Notes under the pieces: generated by a model | The model's database searches: none | Seen by the model: only the letters and a program-made list of their open reading frames with translations | What the model was told of the DNA's origin: nothing | DNA from: Plesiocystis pacifica SIR-1 | GTDB lineage: Bacteria; Myxococcota_A; Polyangia; Nannocystales; Nannocystaceae | Assembly (NCBI RefSeq): GCF_000170895.1 | Contig: NZ_ABCS01000030.1 | Span: forward strand, 1-64,000 | Direction of reading: 5' to 3' | Length of the DNA stretch: 64,000 nucleotides | Part shown: piece after piece, positions 25,830-35,794 of the stretch | How the letters are laid out: the number at the start of each line of letters is the position of its first letter | Numbering within the stretch: position 1 is the first letter of the stretch | Translations under genes and position numbers: made by a program

Positions 25830-27140
25830 TCAGGTGAGCTCGGGGATGAGCTCGCCGGCCTCGTCGACGGTGGTGATCGGGCGGCCCGCGGGGCTGACGT
25901 GGACCTCGTCGGGGGCGACTCCGATGGCGGTGGTGACCGTGGCGAACAGGTCGGGGACGGTGACGGGGCGCTCGGCGATCTCCATGCCGTCGTCGGTGCT
26001 GCTGCCCACGACCTGGCCGGCGCGGATCGGGCCGCCGCCGAGGAGCGCGGAGCTGACCCGGGGGAAGTGGTTGCGGCCGCCCTTGCCGTTGAGCTTGGGC
26101 GTGCGCCCGAAGTCGCCGAGCCACACGAACACGGTCTCCGACCACAGGCCGTTGGCGATCAGGTCGTCGATGAGCGCCGAGGCGCCGCGGTCGAGGCTCC
26201 CGCTGAGGGTGCGGACGCGGTTGAAGTTGTCGTCGTGGGTGTCCCAGCCCTTCATGCCGACCTCGACGTAGTTGACCCCGGCCTCGAGCAGGCGCCGGGC
26301 CATGAGGCAGCCCGCGCCGAAGTCCTGGTCGCCGCCCCCACCAGTCACGCCGTAGCGCTCGCGGGTGGCCTGGCTCTCCTGGGCGAGCTCGAAGGCGGCG
26401 AGCTCCGTGGCCTTGGTCATGGTGATGGCGCGCTCGCCGATCGCCCGCGAGCCCTCGACCTGGGCCGAGCGGTGGTCGTCGGCGAAGTCGGCCTCGAGGG
26501 CGCGCCACAGCTCCATGCGCCGATCCCCGCGGGCCGCAGGCACGGCCGAGGGCGGCGCGAGGTTGCGGACCTCCTGGGTGGCCCTGGGCACGACGAAGGC
26601 CGAGTGCTGCGCCCCGAGGTAGCCGGGGCCCTGGCCGGGGTTGTTGATGGCCACGGCGCGGGGCAGGGCGAGGGCTCCGCCGAGCTTGGTCTCGTCGGCG
26701 AAGCGGGCCATGTGCGAGGCCAGCCCGGCGTGTTTGACCCCGCCCTGGGGCGAGAAGCCGGTGTGCATCAGGTAGCGGGCCCGGTCGTGGTTGCCCTCTT
26801 TGGCCGTCAGCGAGCGGACCAGGCTCAGCTGGTGCATGCGCGCGGCGAGCAGGGGCAGGTGCTCGGAGATGCGCAGGCCCGAGACGGAGGTCTTCACCGC
26901 CTTGAACTCCCCGCCGTTTTCGTGCTCGGGCTTGGGGTCGAAGGTGTCGATCTGGCTGGCGCCGCCGTGCATGTAGAGCACGACGATGCGCTTGGCGGGG
27001 CCGGTGCCGGTGCCGACGCCTTTGCCGGCGCGGGCCGAGCCCGAGCGCAGCAGCGCGGGGCTGGCAGCGAGGAGCCCGAGTCCGAGGCCGAGGCCGGAGC
27101 CGAGGCCGAAGCGAAGGAAGGAGCGGCGGTCGATGGTCAT
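25830..27140 (-). CDS. DUF1501 Tat-exported protein
   Basis: 436 residues of the DUF1501 family, sulfatase/alkaline-phosphatase-fold-like proteins exported by the Tat system. The twin-arginine signal is RRSFLRFG, followed by a Gly/Leu-rich helix. Conserved blocks include YMHGGASQIDTFDPKP, GKGGRNHFPRV and WDTHDDNF. It lies directly downstream of a DUF1549/DUF1553 gene (52-bp gap), the two-gene unit that recurs in planctomycetes and myxobacteria. The biochemical role is not established; the pair may process or display an unknown substrate at the cell surface. Confidence 0.88.
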   Translation of the reverse strand: MTIDRRSFLRFGLGSGLGLGLGLLAASPALLRSGSARAGKGVGTGTGPAKRIVVLYMHGGASQIDTFDPKPEHENGGEFKAVKTSVSGLRISEHLPLLAARMHQLSLVRSLTAKEGNHDRARYLMHTGFSPQGGVKHAGLASHMARFADETKLGGALALPRAVAINNPGQGPGYLGAQHSAFVVPRATQEVRNLAPPSAVPAARGDRRMELWRALEADFADDHRSAQVEGSRAIGERAITMTKATELAAFELAQESQATRERYGVTGGGGDQDFGAGCLMARRLLEAGVNYVEVGMKGWDTHDDNFNRVRTLSGSLDRGASALIDDLIANGLWSETVFVWLGDFGRTPKLNGKGGRNHFPRVSSALLGGGPIRAGQVVGSSTDDGMEIAERPVTVPDLFATVTTAIGVAPDEVHVSPAGRPITTVDEAGELIPELT

Positions 27141-27192
27141 GGTCAGCTCGTTTTTTGGAGGTCGTGGGGGCGCAGCGGGCGTGCGGTCGCCG

Positions 27193-29013
27193 TCAGTGGT
27201 TCGAGCCGAACTCGCTCGAGTAGAGCATGGCGAACATCAGGTCTTCCCAGGCTTTGGTGTCGCCGCCTTCGCCGACGGCGTCGCGGCCGATCGCCAGCTC
27301 GGCGTCGGTGGGCGGGCGCCCGTAGACCGTCAGCCACAGCGCGCGCAGGCGGGCGTCGGTGTCCTCGCCCTCGGCGAGCAAGGTCGCCAGCGCGCCGCCT
27401 TTCCGCGCGACCACGCCCTGGTTGGTGAGGGCCCCGTTGAGCAGCAGCAGGGCCTGGGGCACGCTGCCCGTGAACGCGTCGGCGCTGGCCATCTCGTCGT
27501 CGCCGAACACGAACTCGAACTCCGACAGGGCCTTTTGCTTGCGCTGGCGGACGGCGGCCTTGAAGCCTCGGCCCTGGACCTGCTCGAGGCCCGTGGCGGT
27601 GATCACCGAGGCGAACAGGGGCTCGGCGGCGAGGGGGCGGACGGCGGCCTTGGCGAAGGCGCGCTCGCGGGCCGCGGCCTGCTCTTGCTCGAGCTCGCTC
27701 GCGGAGCTCAGCTGGTAGGCCTCGGACAGCACGATCGTGCGCACGAGGTGGCGCAGGTCGTGATCGTGGGCGCGGAAGTCCTCGGCGAGGGTAGCGAGCA
27801 GGGGCGGGACCTCGCTCTCGGACAGGAGGTCGTCCCAGGGCTCGACGATGCCGCGGCCGAACAGGTGGCTCCAGACCAGGCCGACGGTGGCCTCGGCGAA
27901 GCGCGGGTCGTCGACGATGGCGGCGGCGAGGCGCTGGCGTCGGTTGGCGCCGACGCTCGGGTCGTGGGGGGTCTGCTTGGCCTTCTTGGCTTGCTTGGCC
28001 TGCTTTTTGTTCTTCTTGCCCTTGCCCTTCTTGGGCTTGGCGGGGGCTTCGTCCATGCCCATGTCGCCGCCCATGGCCTCGGCGCGAGCCTCGACCTCTG
28101 CGTCGTCCACCGGCCCCCCGCGCGGGTCGGCGTCGACCGCCTCGGCGCCCATGAAGCGCGGCTTGACGGCCTGTTTGCGCGGATCATCCTCGGCCCCGAG
28201 GGCGACCCGCAGTTGGCCCGCGCCGCGCTCGTAGAGGTCGACGCCGATGGGCTTGGCGTCGCGGTCGATGGTCGCCGCGGTCCGACCAAAGTAGGCGGTC
28301 ATCGCCCAGAAGTCGTCGCGGCTGAAGTCCATGACGTAGGGGTGGTCGTGGCACTGGGCGCACTCGATGCGCGCGCCGAGGAACACCCGCGAGCTCGTCG
28401 AGCTCAGCTGCGCCAGCGAGGTCTCGGGGTCGGCGTTGCGCGAGAGCATGGCCGCGATGTAGCCGGCCGCGGGGTTGTCCCTGGGCGAGCCGTCGGCGGT
28501 CAGCAGCGCGTCGACGACCTCGTGCCAGGGGCGGTTGGCCTCGATCGCCTCGGCCAGGTAGGTCTCGACGGGCTCTTGGCCGATGCGCTTGGCTCGCTTG
28601 TCGCCGGGGACCAGCAAGGTCGCCCAGTGGCCGGCCCAGTGCTCGGCGAACTCGGGGCTGGCCAGGAGCGCGTCGACCTTGTCGGCGCGCTTGTCCCGGG
28701 ACGCGTCGGCGAGGAAGGCCTCGACCTCGGCGCGGGTCGGCACGCGGCCGATGAGGTCGAGGCTGAGCCGGCGCAGGTACTCGGCGTCGCTGGCAACGGC
28801 GACCGGCTCGACCTTCGCGCTGCGCCAGTGCTCGGCGAGGGCGGCGTCGAGCCGGCCGATGGAGGTTTGGGGCTCGCTCGACTCCGCGGAGTCGCCGGCT
28901 TCGGCTCCGCTGCCAGGGCCATCAGAACCGTCGGATTGGGAGGCACGGTTGGCGCAGGCGAAAACGCTCAGCGCGAGCACGGTGACGAGGAGGGAGGAGG
29001 GGAGCCGCGACAC
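27193..29013 (-). CDS. DUF1549/DUF1553 lipoprotein with CxxCH motif and Lys-rich insert
   Basis: 606 residues. Lipobox LSVFAC near residue 20. The DUF1549 part (about 50-250) includes YLRRLSLDLIGRVPT and a haem-c-like CAQCH in IECAQCHDHPY. The DUF1553 part (about 350-600) includes RRQRLAAAIVDDPRFA and LWLTVYGRPPT. Between them (about 270-345) is an insert with an acidic stretch and then a strongly lysine-rich run (KPKKGKGKKNKKQ), unlike the rest of the protein. It is the first gene of the DUF1553-DUF1501 unit. One CxxCH could bind haem or be a remnant, since most such proteins carry more haem sites. Confidence 0.87.
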   Translation of the reverse strand: MSRLPSSLLVTVLALSVFACANRASQSDGSDGPGSGAEAGDSAESSEPQTSIGRLDAALAEHWRSAKVEPVAVASDAEYLRRLSLDLIGRVPTRAEVEAFLADASRDKRADKVDALLASPEFAEHWAGHWATLLVPGDKRAKRIGQEPVETYLAEAIEANRPWHEVVDALLTADGSPRDNPAAGYIAAMLSRNADPETSLAQLSSTSSRVFLGARIECAQCHDHPYVMDFSRDDFWAMTAYFGRTAATIDRDAKPIGVDLYERGAGQLRVALGAEDDPRKQAVKPRFMGAEAVDADPRGGPVDDAEVEARAEAMGGDMGMDEAPAKPKKGKGKKNKKQAKQAKKAKQTPHDPSVGANRRQRLAAAIVDDPRFAEATVGLVWSHLFGRGIVEPWDDLLSESEVPPLLATLAEDFRAHDHDLRHLVRTIVLSEAYQLSSASELEQEQAAARERAFAKAAVRPLAAEPLFASVITATGLEQVQGRGFKAAVRQRKQKALSEFEFVFGDDEMASADAFTGSVPQALLLLNGALTNQGVVARKGGALATLLAEGEDTDARLRALWLTVYGRPPTDAELAIGRDAVGEGGDTKAWEDLMFAMLYSSEFGSNH

Positions 29014-29117
29014 ACCGCAGTTGTGCCACGGCGTGCCCGCCTCATCACGGGCCTTTGTCTTGGCTTGCGCGCTCGTTTACGCAGCCTTCACCGGAGCCGC
29101 AGCGACGGTTGGCTGGC

Positions 29118-31217
29118 TCACCAGACCTCGCAGACCTCGTCGGCGGGCGGGTGCATGGCCGAGCCCTCGCCGCAGCTGAACGCCTCCCAGAACCCGGGGA
29201 AGTGGGCCAAGGGGACGTTCACGCGGGTCTTGGGCGGCGAGTGCGGGTCGACGGTGGCGAGCAGCACGTCGATCTCGGGGGAGCTGACCGTGCACCAGCT
29301 CTGGGCGAAGCCGAGGAAGAACAGCTGCTGGTTGGTGAAGCCGTCCACGGCCGGCGCCTCGCCCTCGCCCTCGCCGAGCCACTTGTTGTAGGCCGCGTAG
29401 CTCTCCTTGATGCCGCCGAAGTCGGCGATGTTCTCGCCCAGGGTCAGCTCGCCGTTGACGTTGGTCCCGGGCTGGACCTCGATCGCCGAGTAGGTGTCGA
29501 CGATGCACTGGGTCCGCTCGTCGAAGCGCTCGCTGACCGCGGGGGCCCACCACTCGCGCATGACCCCGTCGCCGTCGAACTTGCGCCCGCTGTCGTCGAA
29601 GCCGTGGGTCAGCTCGTGGCCCATGACCATGCCCATGGCGCCGAAGTTGAGGGCCGCGGGCCGCTCGCGGTTGAAAAAGGGCGGCTGGAGGATGCCGGCG
29701 GGGAACAGCATCTGGTTTTGCAGCGGGTTGTAGCCGGCGTTGACGATCGACGCGGGCCAGCTCCACTCGCGCTCGTCGACGGGCTTGCCGATCTTGGCCA
29801 GGGAGTAGCCGTTGCCCCAGGTCCGCGCGGCGACGGTGTCGGCGAAGTAGCTGCCGGAGAAGCTCAGGCCGTCGTAGGTCCGCCACTTCTCCGGGTAGCC
29901 GATCTTGTTCTCGATCTTCTCCATCTTGCCCACGGCGGCCCCGCGGGTCTCGTCGTCCATCCACTCGAGCTCGCCCAGGCCCGCCTCGAAGGCGGCCTCG
30001 ACCCGCTGGATCATGTCGATGGCGATGTCCTTGCTGTCGCCGGCGAAGGTCTGCTCGATGAACTGCTCGCTGACCAGGTCTCCGACGGCGCCATTGGCCG
30101 CGCCGACGCAGCGCTCCCACCGGGGCTGGAGCTGCTTTTGACCCGTGAGCGCGCCGACGAACATGAAGTTGGTCTGCACGACCTCGTCGCTGAGGCTCCC
30201 GGCCAGGGAGCTGATCACGTTGAAGCGCAGGTAGTCCTTGACGGTCTCGAGGTCGGCGCTGGCCATGAGCGTGGGCAGGCCCTCGACGAACTCGGGGTTG
30301 CTGACGTTGATCAGGTCGACGTCCGGGGCGCCCACCGCCTTGAAGTAGGTCGCCCACGGCAGCTTCGAGCGCTCCTCGACGCCCTTGCGATCCCAGCGGT
30401 TGTAGACCGCCTTGGGGTCGCGCATCTGCTCCGGGGGCTTGTGCAGCTTGGCCAGCTCGGTCTCGAAGGCGACGATGCGCCCGGCCGCGGCCTCGGCCTG
30501 CTCGGGGGTGTAGCCGACGAAGGCGAGCATGCGCCCGACGTGGGCCTGGTAGGCCGGGAGGATCTGCTGCTTCTTGCCCTCGTCGAGGTAAAAGGAGCGA
30601 TCGGGCAGGCCCGTGCCGCCCTGGCCCAGGTCGGTGATCTGCAGGTCGGGGTTCTCGAAGTCGAGGGACAGGCCGAAGCTGAAAAAGGCGCCGAGGCCGA
30701 TGGTGCCGTCGAGCTCACCGACGAGCGCGAACAGCTGCTCTTGGCCCTTGGCGTCGAGGCTCTCGAGGGTGTCGATCTTGGCGAGGTAGGGTTCGAGGGG
30801 CTTGGTGCCGGCGGCGTTGATCGCCTCGACGTCCATGCACGCGGCGTAGTACTGGCCGGCGCGGCCCTTGTCGGCCTCGAGGATCGAGCGCAGGACCTCG
30901 TTGTTGCGCTGGGACAGCTCGCCGAAGCCGCGGCCCCAGCGGGGCTTGTCGTCGGGCAGCGGCGTGTTCTCGATCCAGCCGCCGCAGGCGAACTGGTAGA
31001 AGTCCTCGCAGGGGGTGGTGCTCAGGTCGAGCTGGGCGAGGACCTCTTCGCCGGCGGGGCTGGTGGCGCGGAGGTCTTCGGCGCTGAAGGTCGGGGGCGT
31101 GGAGGTGTTGCCAGCCTCGGCGTTGCCGCCAGGGGCCTGACACGCGAGCGCAGGCGCCAGGGCGAGGATGGTGGGGAGCGCGCGGTATGCCAGGAATGGT
31201 CGGCTGGAGTGGTTCAT
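29118..31217 (-). CDS. M13-family (neprilysin/PepO-like) zinc metallopeptidase lipoprotein
   Basis: About 699 residues from ATG 31217. Lipobox LAPALAC near residue 26. The M13 peptidase signature is complete: HELTH zinc motif (GHELTHGFDDSG), ENIAD carrying the third zinc ligand (LGENIADFGG), NPLQNQMLFPAGILQPP upstream and a C-terminal CxxW-like end. The catalytic domain lies in the last 250 residues, as usual. It is an outer-membrane or periplasmic endopeptidase acting on small peptides. ATG 31229 (four residues earlier) is an alternative start. Confidence 0.92.
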   Translation of the reverse strand: MNHSSRPFLAYRALPTILALAPALACQAPGGNAEAGNTSTPPTFSAEDLRATSPAGEEVLAQLDLSTTPCEDFYQFACGGWIENTPLPDDKPRWGRGFGELSQRNNEVLRSILEADKGRAGQYYAACMDVEAINAAGTKPLEPYLAKIDTLESLDAKGQEQLFALVGELDGTIGLGAFFSFGLSLDFENPDLQITDLGQGGTGLPDRSFYLDEGKKQQILPAYQAHVGRMLAFVGYTPEQAEAAAGRIVAFETELAKLHKPPEQMRDPKAVYNRWDRKGVEERSKLPWATYFKAVGAPDVDLINVSNPEFVEGLPTLMASADLETVKDYLRFNVISSLAGSLSDEVVQTNFMFVGALTGQKQLQPRWERCVGAANGAVGDLVSEQFIEQTFAGDSKDIAIDMIQRVEAAFEAGLGELEWMDDETRGAAVGKMEKIENKIGYPEKWRTYDGLSFSGSYFADTVAARTWGNGYSLAKIGKPVDEREWSWPASIVNAGYNPLQNQMLFPAGILQPPFFNRERPAALNFGAMGMVMGHELTHGFDDSGRKFDGDGVMREWWAPAVSERFDERTQCIVDTYSAIEVQPGTNVNGELTLGENIADFGGIKESYAAYNKWLGEGEGEAPAVDGFTNQQLFFLGFAQSWCTVSSPEIDVLLATVDPHSPPKTRVNVPLAHFPGFWEAFSCGEGSAMHPPADEVCEVW

Positions 31218-31670
31218 GCGCAGCTGCATGACAGCTGGGACCCGTCTGTCTCAGGGGGGAGTTCGAATTGCCCACCTGCGGCGGGGTGACGGATGTCACG
31301 TTTGTTCGTTTTGGGTGCGCGGGGGGCGTCTTCTTTGAGTGGGCGTTCTTTGAGAGACGGACAACATCAGGGCTCCGGCGGTGCACCGCGGCCTATTCGG
31401 CGGGCTCCTCCCCACTCCTGCGCTCGAGCCGAGCCACGGTGTCTGCTCTTCCAAGGACGTAGGCGGCTCGGTGCTCGTCGCAGGGACCCCTCCCGCCGAG
31501 CGGCCTGCTCGGGGCTCGCAAAACGAATGCTGGGGTCTCGAACGAGTTGCGCCGAAATCTAGACGCATGCAGCAGGGTCGAGCCACCCCCAATGTGCTTC
31601 ACCCCCGCCAAAACATTTCCCCTCGCCGCCCCGTGACCGGAGCCGCAGCGAGCGAAGCGAGCGTGAGGTG

Positions 31671-31706
31671 GATGAATCGCGCGCAGCGAAGCGAGCACGA
31701 TTCATC
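31671..31706. repeat. Inverted repeat GATGAATCG / CGATTCATC
   Basis: Perfect 9-bp arms at 31671-31679 and 31698-31706 around an 18-nt spacer that contains the short GCGAAGCGAG motif. It could act as a terminator or a protein site; no poly-T follows. Confidence 0.6.
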
Positions 31707-31781
31707 GTCGGGGCGGACGCTGTCGAGGTCCTCCCGATAGCACCTCATGGGGAAAACCAGCCTGTCCTCCAATCCGGGAAG

Positions 31782-31940
31782 CATGCAGCAGTGGTTGGAC
31801 AACCTCGCCGCATGCAGCAGTGGCCGGACAACCTCGCCGCATGCAGCAGTGGCTGGACAACCTCGCCGCACGCAGTAGTGGCTGGAGAACCCCACCACAT
31901 GCAGCAAGGATCGAAGAACCCCACCACACGCAGCCCAGCA
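31782..31940. repeat. 29-bp tandem repeat array
   Basis: Five consecutive 29-bp units start at 31782, 31811, 31840, 31869 and 31898 with a partial sixth at 31927. Units 1-3 are nearly identical (CATGCAGCAGTGG then GGACAACCTCGCCG), and units 4-5 drift toward a GAACCCCACCA ending. A diverged single unit lies about 215 bp upstream (near 31566). The array stops only a few bases from the crotonase stop codon at 31944. There are no spacers, so it is not a CRISPR. Confidence 0.9.
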
Positions 31941-31943
31941 GCG

Positions 31944-32735
31944 TCAGCCCTTCTTCACCCCCAACGCCTCCAGGTGATCATCCAGGTTCTGCACGATCCC
32001 TTGATAGGTCGCCGCCAACTCCAGCGCATTCGGCATGTCCGTCTCATAGCTCCGGTACGCCGCCCGCTTGGTCAGCTGAACCGCCAGGGGAGGGTTCGCA
32101 GCGATCACCCGAGCCCGCTCACGCGCGGTATCCATGAGGTCTTCGGCAGCGACGACTTCGTTGACCAGGCCGATGGCGAGGCCCTCCTCGGCCGTGACGA
32201 TGCGTCCGGTGAGGATCAGCTCGAGCGCCCGGCTAAAGCCAATGACGCGGGTGAGGAAGTAGGCTCCGCCGTCGCCGGGCACCAGCCCAACCTTGACGAA
32301 GGTCGAGCCGAGCTTGGCCCCCGCTCGGGCGACCCGCAGATCGCACATGCACGCGAGGTCGAGGCCGGCCCCGATCGCGGCGCCGTTGATGGCGGCGATG
32401 ATCGGCTTGTGGAACTCGGCGAAGCGGCGGGGGACGGCCTGGATGCCCCGGGCGTAGCGGGTGCGCAGCTCGGCCGGGTCGCCGGCGAACATGCCCGAGC
32501 GGGCGCGCATGGCCTTGATGTCGCCGCCGGCGTGGAAGGCCTTGCCCTCGCCGGTGAGGATCACGCAGCGGACCTCCGGGTCGGCGTCGGCGCGGTCGAG
32601 GGCGGCGACGAGGGACTCGCACATCTCGTCGCTGTAGGCGTTGCGGGCCTCCGGGCGATCGAGGGTGATGATCGCCAGGCGCTCGCTGGCTTCGGTGGTG
32701 TAGCGGATGTGGGTCAGGCCGGACATCGCCGGCAT
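31944..32735 (-). CDS. Enoyl-CoA hydratase/isomerase (crotonase) family protein
   Basis: 263 residues from ATG 32735. The crotonase fold is shown by HAGGDIKAM (oxyanion hole 1), NGAAIGAGLDLACMCDLRVA (oxyanion hole 2 and core helix) and the C-terminal helices. Of the two catalytic Glu positions of classical hydratase, the first is replaced (KLGSTFVKVG has Phe where PE is expected) and the second is kept (ALELILTG). An Asp in VPGDGG may take over, as in isomerases, so isomerase-type chemistry is more likely than hydration. It is the last gene of the minus-strand run from 39020, 14 bp after a STAS-like gene. Confidence 0.85.
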   Translation of the reverse strand: MPAMSGLTHIRYTTEASERLAIITLDRPEARNAYSDEMCESLVAALDRADADPEVRCVILTGEGKAFHAGGDIKAMRARSGMFAGDPAELRTRYARGIQAVPRRFAEFHKPIIAAINGAAIGAGLDLACMCDLRVARAGAKLGSTFVKVGLVPGDGGAYFLTRVIGFSRALELILTGRIVTAEEGLAIGLVNEVVAAEDLMDTARERARVIAANPPLAVQLTKRAAYRSYETDMPNALELAATYQGIVQNLDDHLEALGVKKG

Positions 32736-32749
32736 GATAGGCGCTGGAC

Positions 32750-33202
32750 TCAGCCGGTGGCCTGGGTGTGCGCCCCGAGGTGCGGGACGTCGACGCCCGC
32801 CCGCGCCATGGCCCGCTCGGCCAGGGTCACGGCCTCGGTCAGCGAGGTGCAGACGGCGACTTGGGTGCGCACGGCCGGCATCATCTGGAGGAAAAAGCGC
32901 AGCAGGCCGCGGAGCATGGGCGAGCCCATGTAGTAGGCGGTGAAGCTCGGGGGCGCGTCGACGGGGCGCTCGTAGAGCTCGGCGTAGCGCTCGCGGGCGT
33001 CGCGGTTCCAGTCGAGGATGGCCCTGACGACGTTGCGCGGGGGCGTGGACGCGGCGGAGATGTCGTAGATGAGCGCGAAGGGTCGATTGCGCTCGAGGAT
33101 CATGTCGACGTCGTCCATGATCCGCTGGGCCTGCTCCATGGTCGGCTCGCCGTCGACGCTGAGGATGATCAGCGGGTCGCGGCGCTCGTCCAGGGCGTAC
33201 AC
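32750..33202 (-). CDS. STAS/SpoIIAA-like protein, unknown function
   Basis: 150 residues from GTG 33202. The alternation of strands and helices, with FALIYDISAAS near the middle and TEAVTLAERAMARAGV at the end, resembles the SpoIIAA/STAS-like fold found in many uncharacterised bacterial proteins, but I recognise no catalytic motif. It lies between a histidine kinase gene (upstream, 53 bp) and a crotonase gene (downstream). The role is unknown. Confidence 0.6.
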   Translation of the reverse strand: MYALDERRDPLIILSVDGEPTMEQAQRIMDDVDMILERNRPFALIYDISAASTPPRNVVRAILDWNRDARERYAELYERPVDAPPSFTAYYMGSPMLRGLLRFFLQMMPAVRTQVAVCTSLTEAVTLAERAMARAGVDVPHLGAHTQATG

Positions 33203-33255
33203 CCGAGCAACATAGCAGCGAAAGCGCGGAGCGGTGTGCGCATTTGGGTCGCGAG

Positions 33256-34606
33256 CTAGTGCTCGTCTTCGCCCTCTTCGCTCTCCTCGGCCTTGACCGG
33301 CAGGTCGACCGCGATCTTTGCTCCTTCACCCGGCGCGGACTCGACCTGGATACTGCCGCCGAGCAGCTCTACGCGCTCATGCATCCCGCGCAGGCCCCGT
33401 CGTCGCTTGCGGCGGACCTCCTCGGGGTCGAAGCCGTCGCCGTCGTCGCGGATCGTGATGACGACTCGGTCGCTGCTTTCGCCCACGTCGACTCGGCGCA
33501 ATCGAATGTCGACATGGCTGGCGTTTGCGTGGCGGGCGACGTTGGTCAGGCTCTCCTGCACGATGCGGTAGGCCGCGGTCTCGACCCCGGTGTCGACGCC
33601 GGCCAGGTCGAGGCCCTCGATCACGACCTCGATGGACACTCCGGTGCGCTCGGAGAAGTCGTCGCAGTGGCGCTCGACGGCTTTTCGCAGGCCCAGGTCG
33701 TCGAGCACGGCCGGGGCGAGGGCATCGACGACGCGGCGGATCTCCTCGAGGGTGGAGTCGACCAGGGCGGCCGTCCGCTCGGCGAGGGCGTGGGCGGGCT
33801 TGCCGGCCTCGACCATGGCGGCGAGCAGCTGAAGGTTGATGCGCACGGCCGTCAGGGCCTGGCCGGCGGAGTCGTGGAGCTCGCGGGACAGGGAGCGGCG
33901 CTCGGCCTCCTGCAGGGCGACGGCGCGGCCCGAGAGCTCGCGCAGGCGCTGCTCCTTGTCGCGGACCTCGTCGAGGGCCTCGGACAGCTGCGAGGAGCGC
34001 TCGACGACCTGGGCCTCGAGGGTGGCGTTGAGGTGCTCGAGGGCCGCCCGGGAGCCGGCGATCTGGGTCTCGGCCTCGAGGATCGCCTTGAGCGGCAGGC
34101 CGTACATCACGCCCGCGAGCACGGCCCCGAGGGCGGCGAAGCCGAGCAGCAAGAGCAGGGCCTGGCGCTCGACCTCGACGGGCGTGACCCCGACCCAGAC
34201 CTGGCCCGACTCGCCGTGGGGGCCGATCGGCGCCGAGTACCACAGCAGGTCGATGTCGTCGGTCTTGGCCGGCGGCAGGCCCAGGTCGAGGAGGTGGCCG
34301 TCTTGGTCGGTGAGCTCGACGCGGACGATGCTCTGGTGCGCGGCCTGGAGGTTGAGGTGGCGGACGAGCTTCGAGGCGTCGTAGCGCCACAAGATGGGGC
34401 GCTGCTGGGCCTCTTCTTCGATGAGGTCGGCGACCAGCTCCGCGCTCGCCTCGGCCCGGATGCTGATCGAGTACACGCCCATGACCATGTAGGCCAAGGG
34501 CGCGGCGACGGTGACCACGATGAACAGGAAGAAGGCCAGCGGCCCCAGCCGCGCGGCGAGGTGGCGGCCGAGGTCGACGGGCGGCGAGGCCTCGCGCTCG
34601 GGGGTC

Positions 34607-34614
<8 letters not shown>
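33256..34614 (-). CDS. NarL-type membrane sensor histidine kinase
   Basis: 452 residues. Two transmembrane helices (about 26-48 and 155-178) flank a sensor domain of roughly 100 residues. A coiled coil (about 190-245) leads to a HisKA_3-type dimerisation domain with the phosphoacceptor His in SRELHDSAGQALT, then a HATPase_c core (QESLTNVARHA N-box, DDGDGFD G1, RRGLRGMHERVELLGG G2). The C-terminal tail is acidic (EESEEGEDE). The start overlaps the end of the PstS-like gene by 8 bp, so translational coupling is likely. No cognate response regulator lies beside it. Confidence 0.9.
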
Positions 34615-35743
<1,129 letters not shown>

Positions 35744-35794
35744 TCGTGGCGAGTGTAGCGTCCCCGTCGCGGCTCGGGTCTGGGTGGATCCACT

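Larger units (their letters stand above)
31218..31943. other. Repeat-rich intergenic region, no gene seen
   Basis: 726 bp between the M13 peptidase start and the crotonase stop. It holds a 9-bp inverted repeat (31671-31706), GCGAAGCGAG-type short repeats near 31650-31695, and a 29-bp tandem array (31782-31940) with a related single unit near 31566. Frames through it translate to repeat-derived sequence only. Confidence 0.7.

Noticed and set aside
31381..31740. A small plus-strand protein before the 29-bp array
   Set aside because: The translation looks like arbitrary GC-rich sequence, and frames change meaning through the repeats.
31782..31940. A CRISPR array
   Set aside because: Units are directly adjacent 29-mers with no unique spacers between them.
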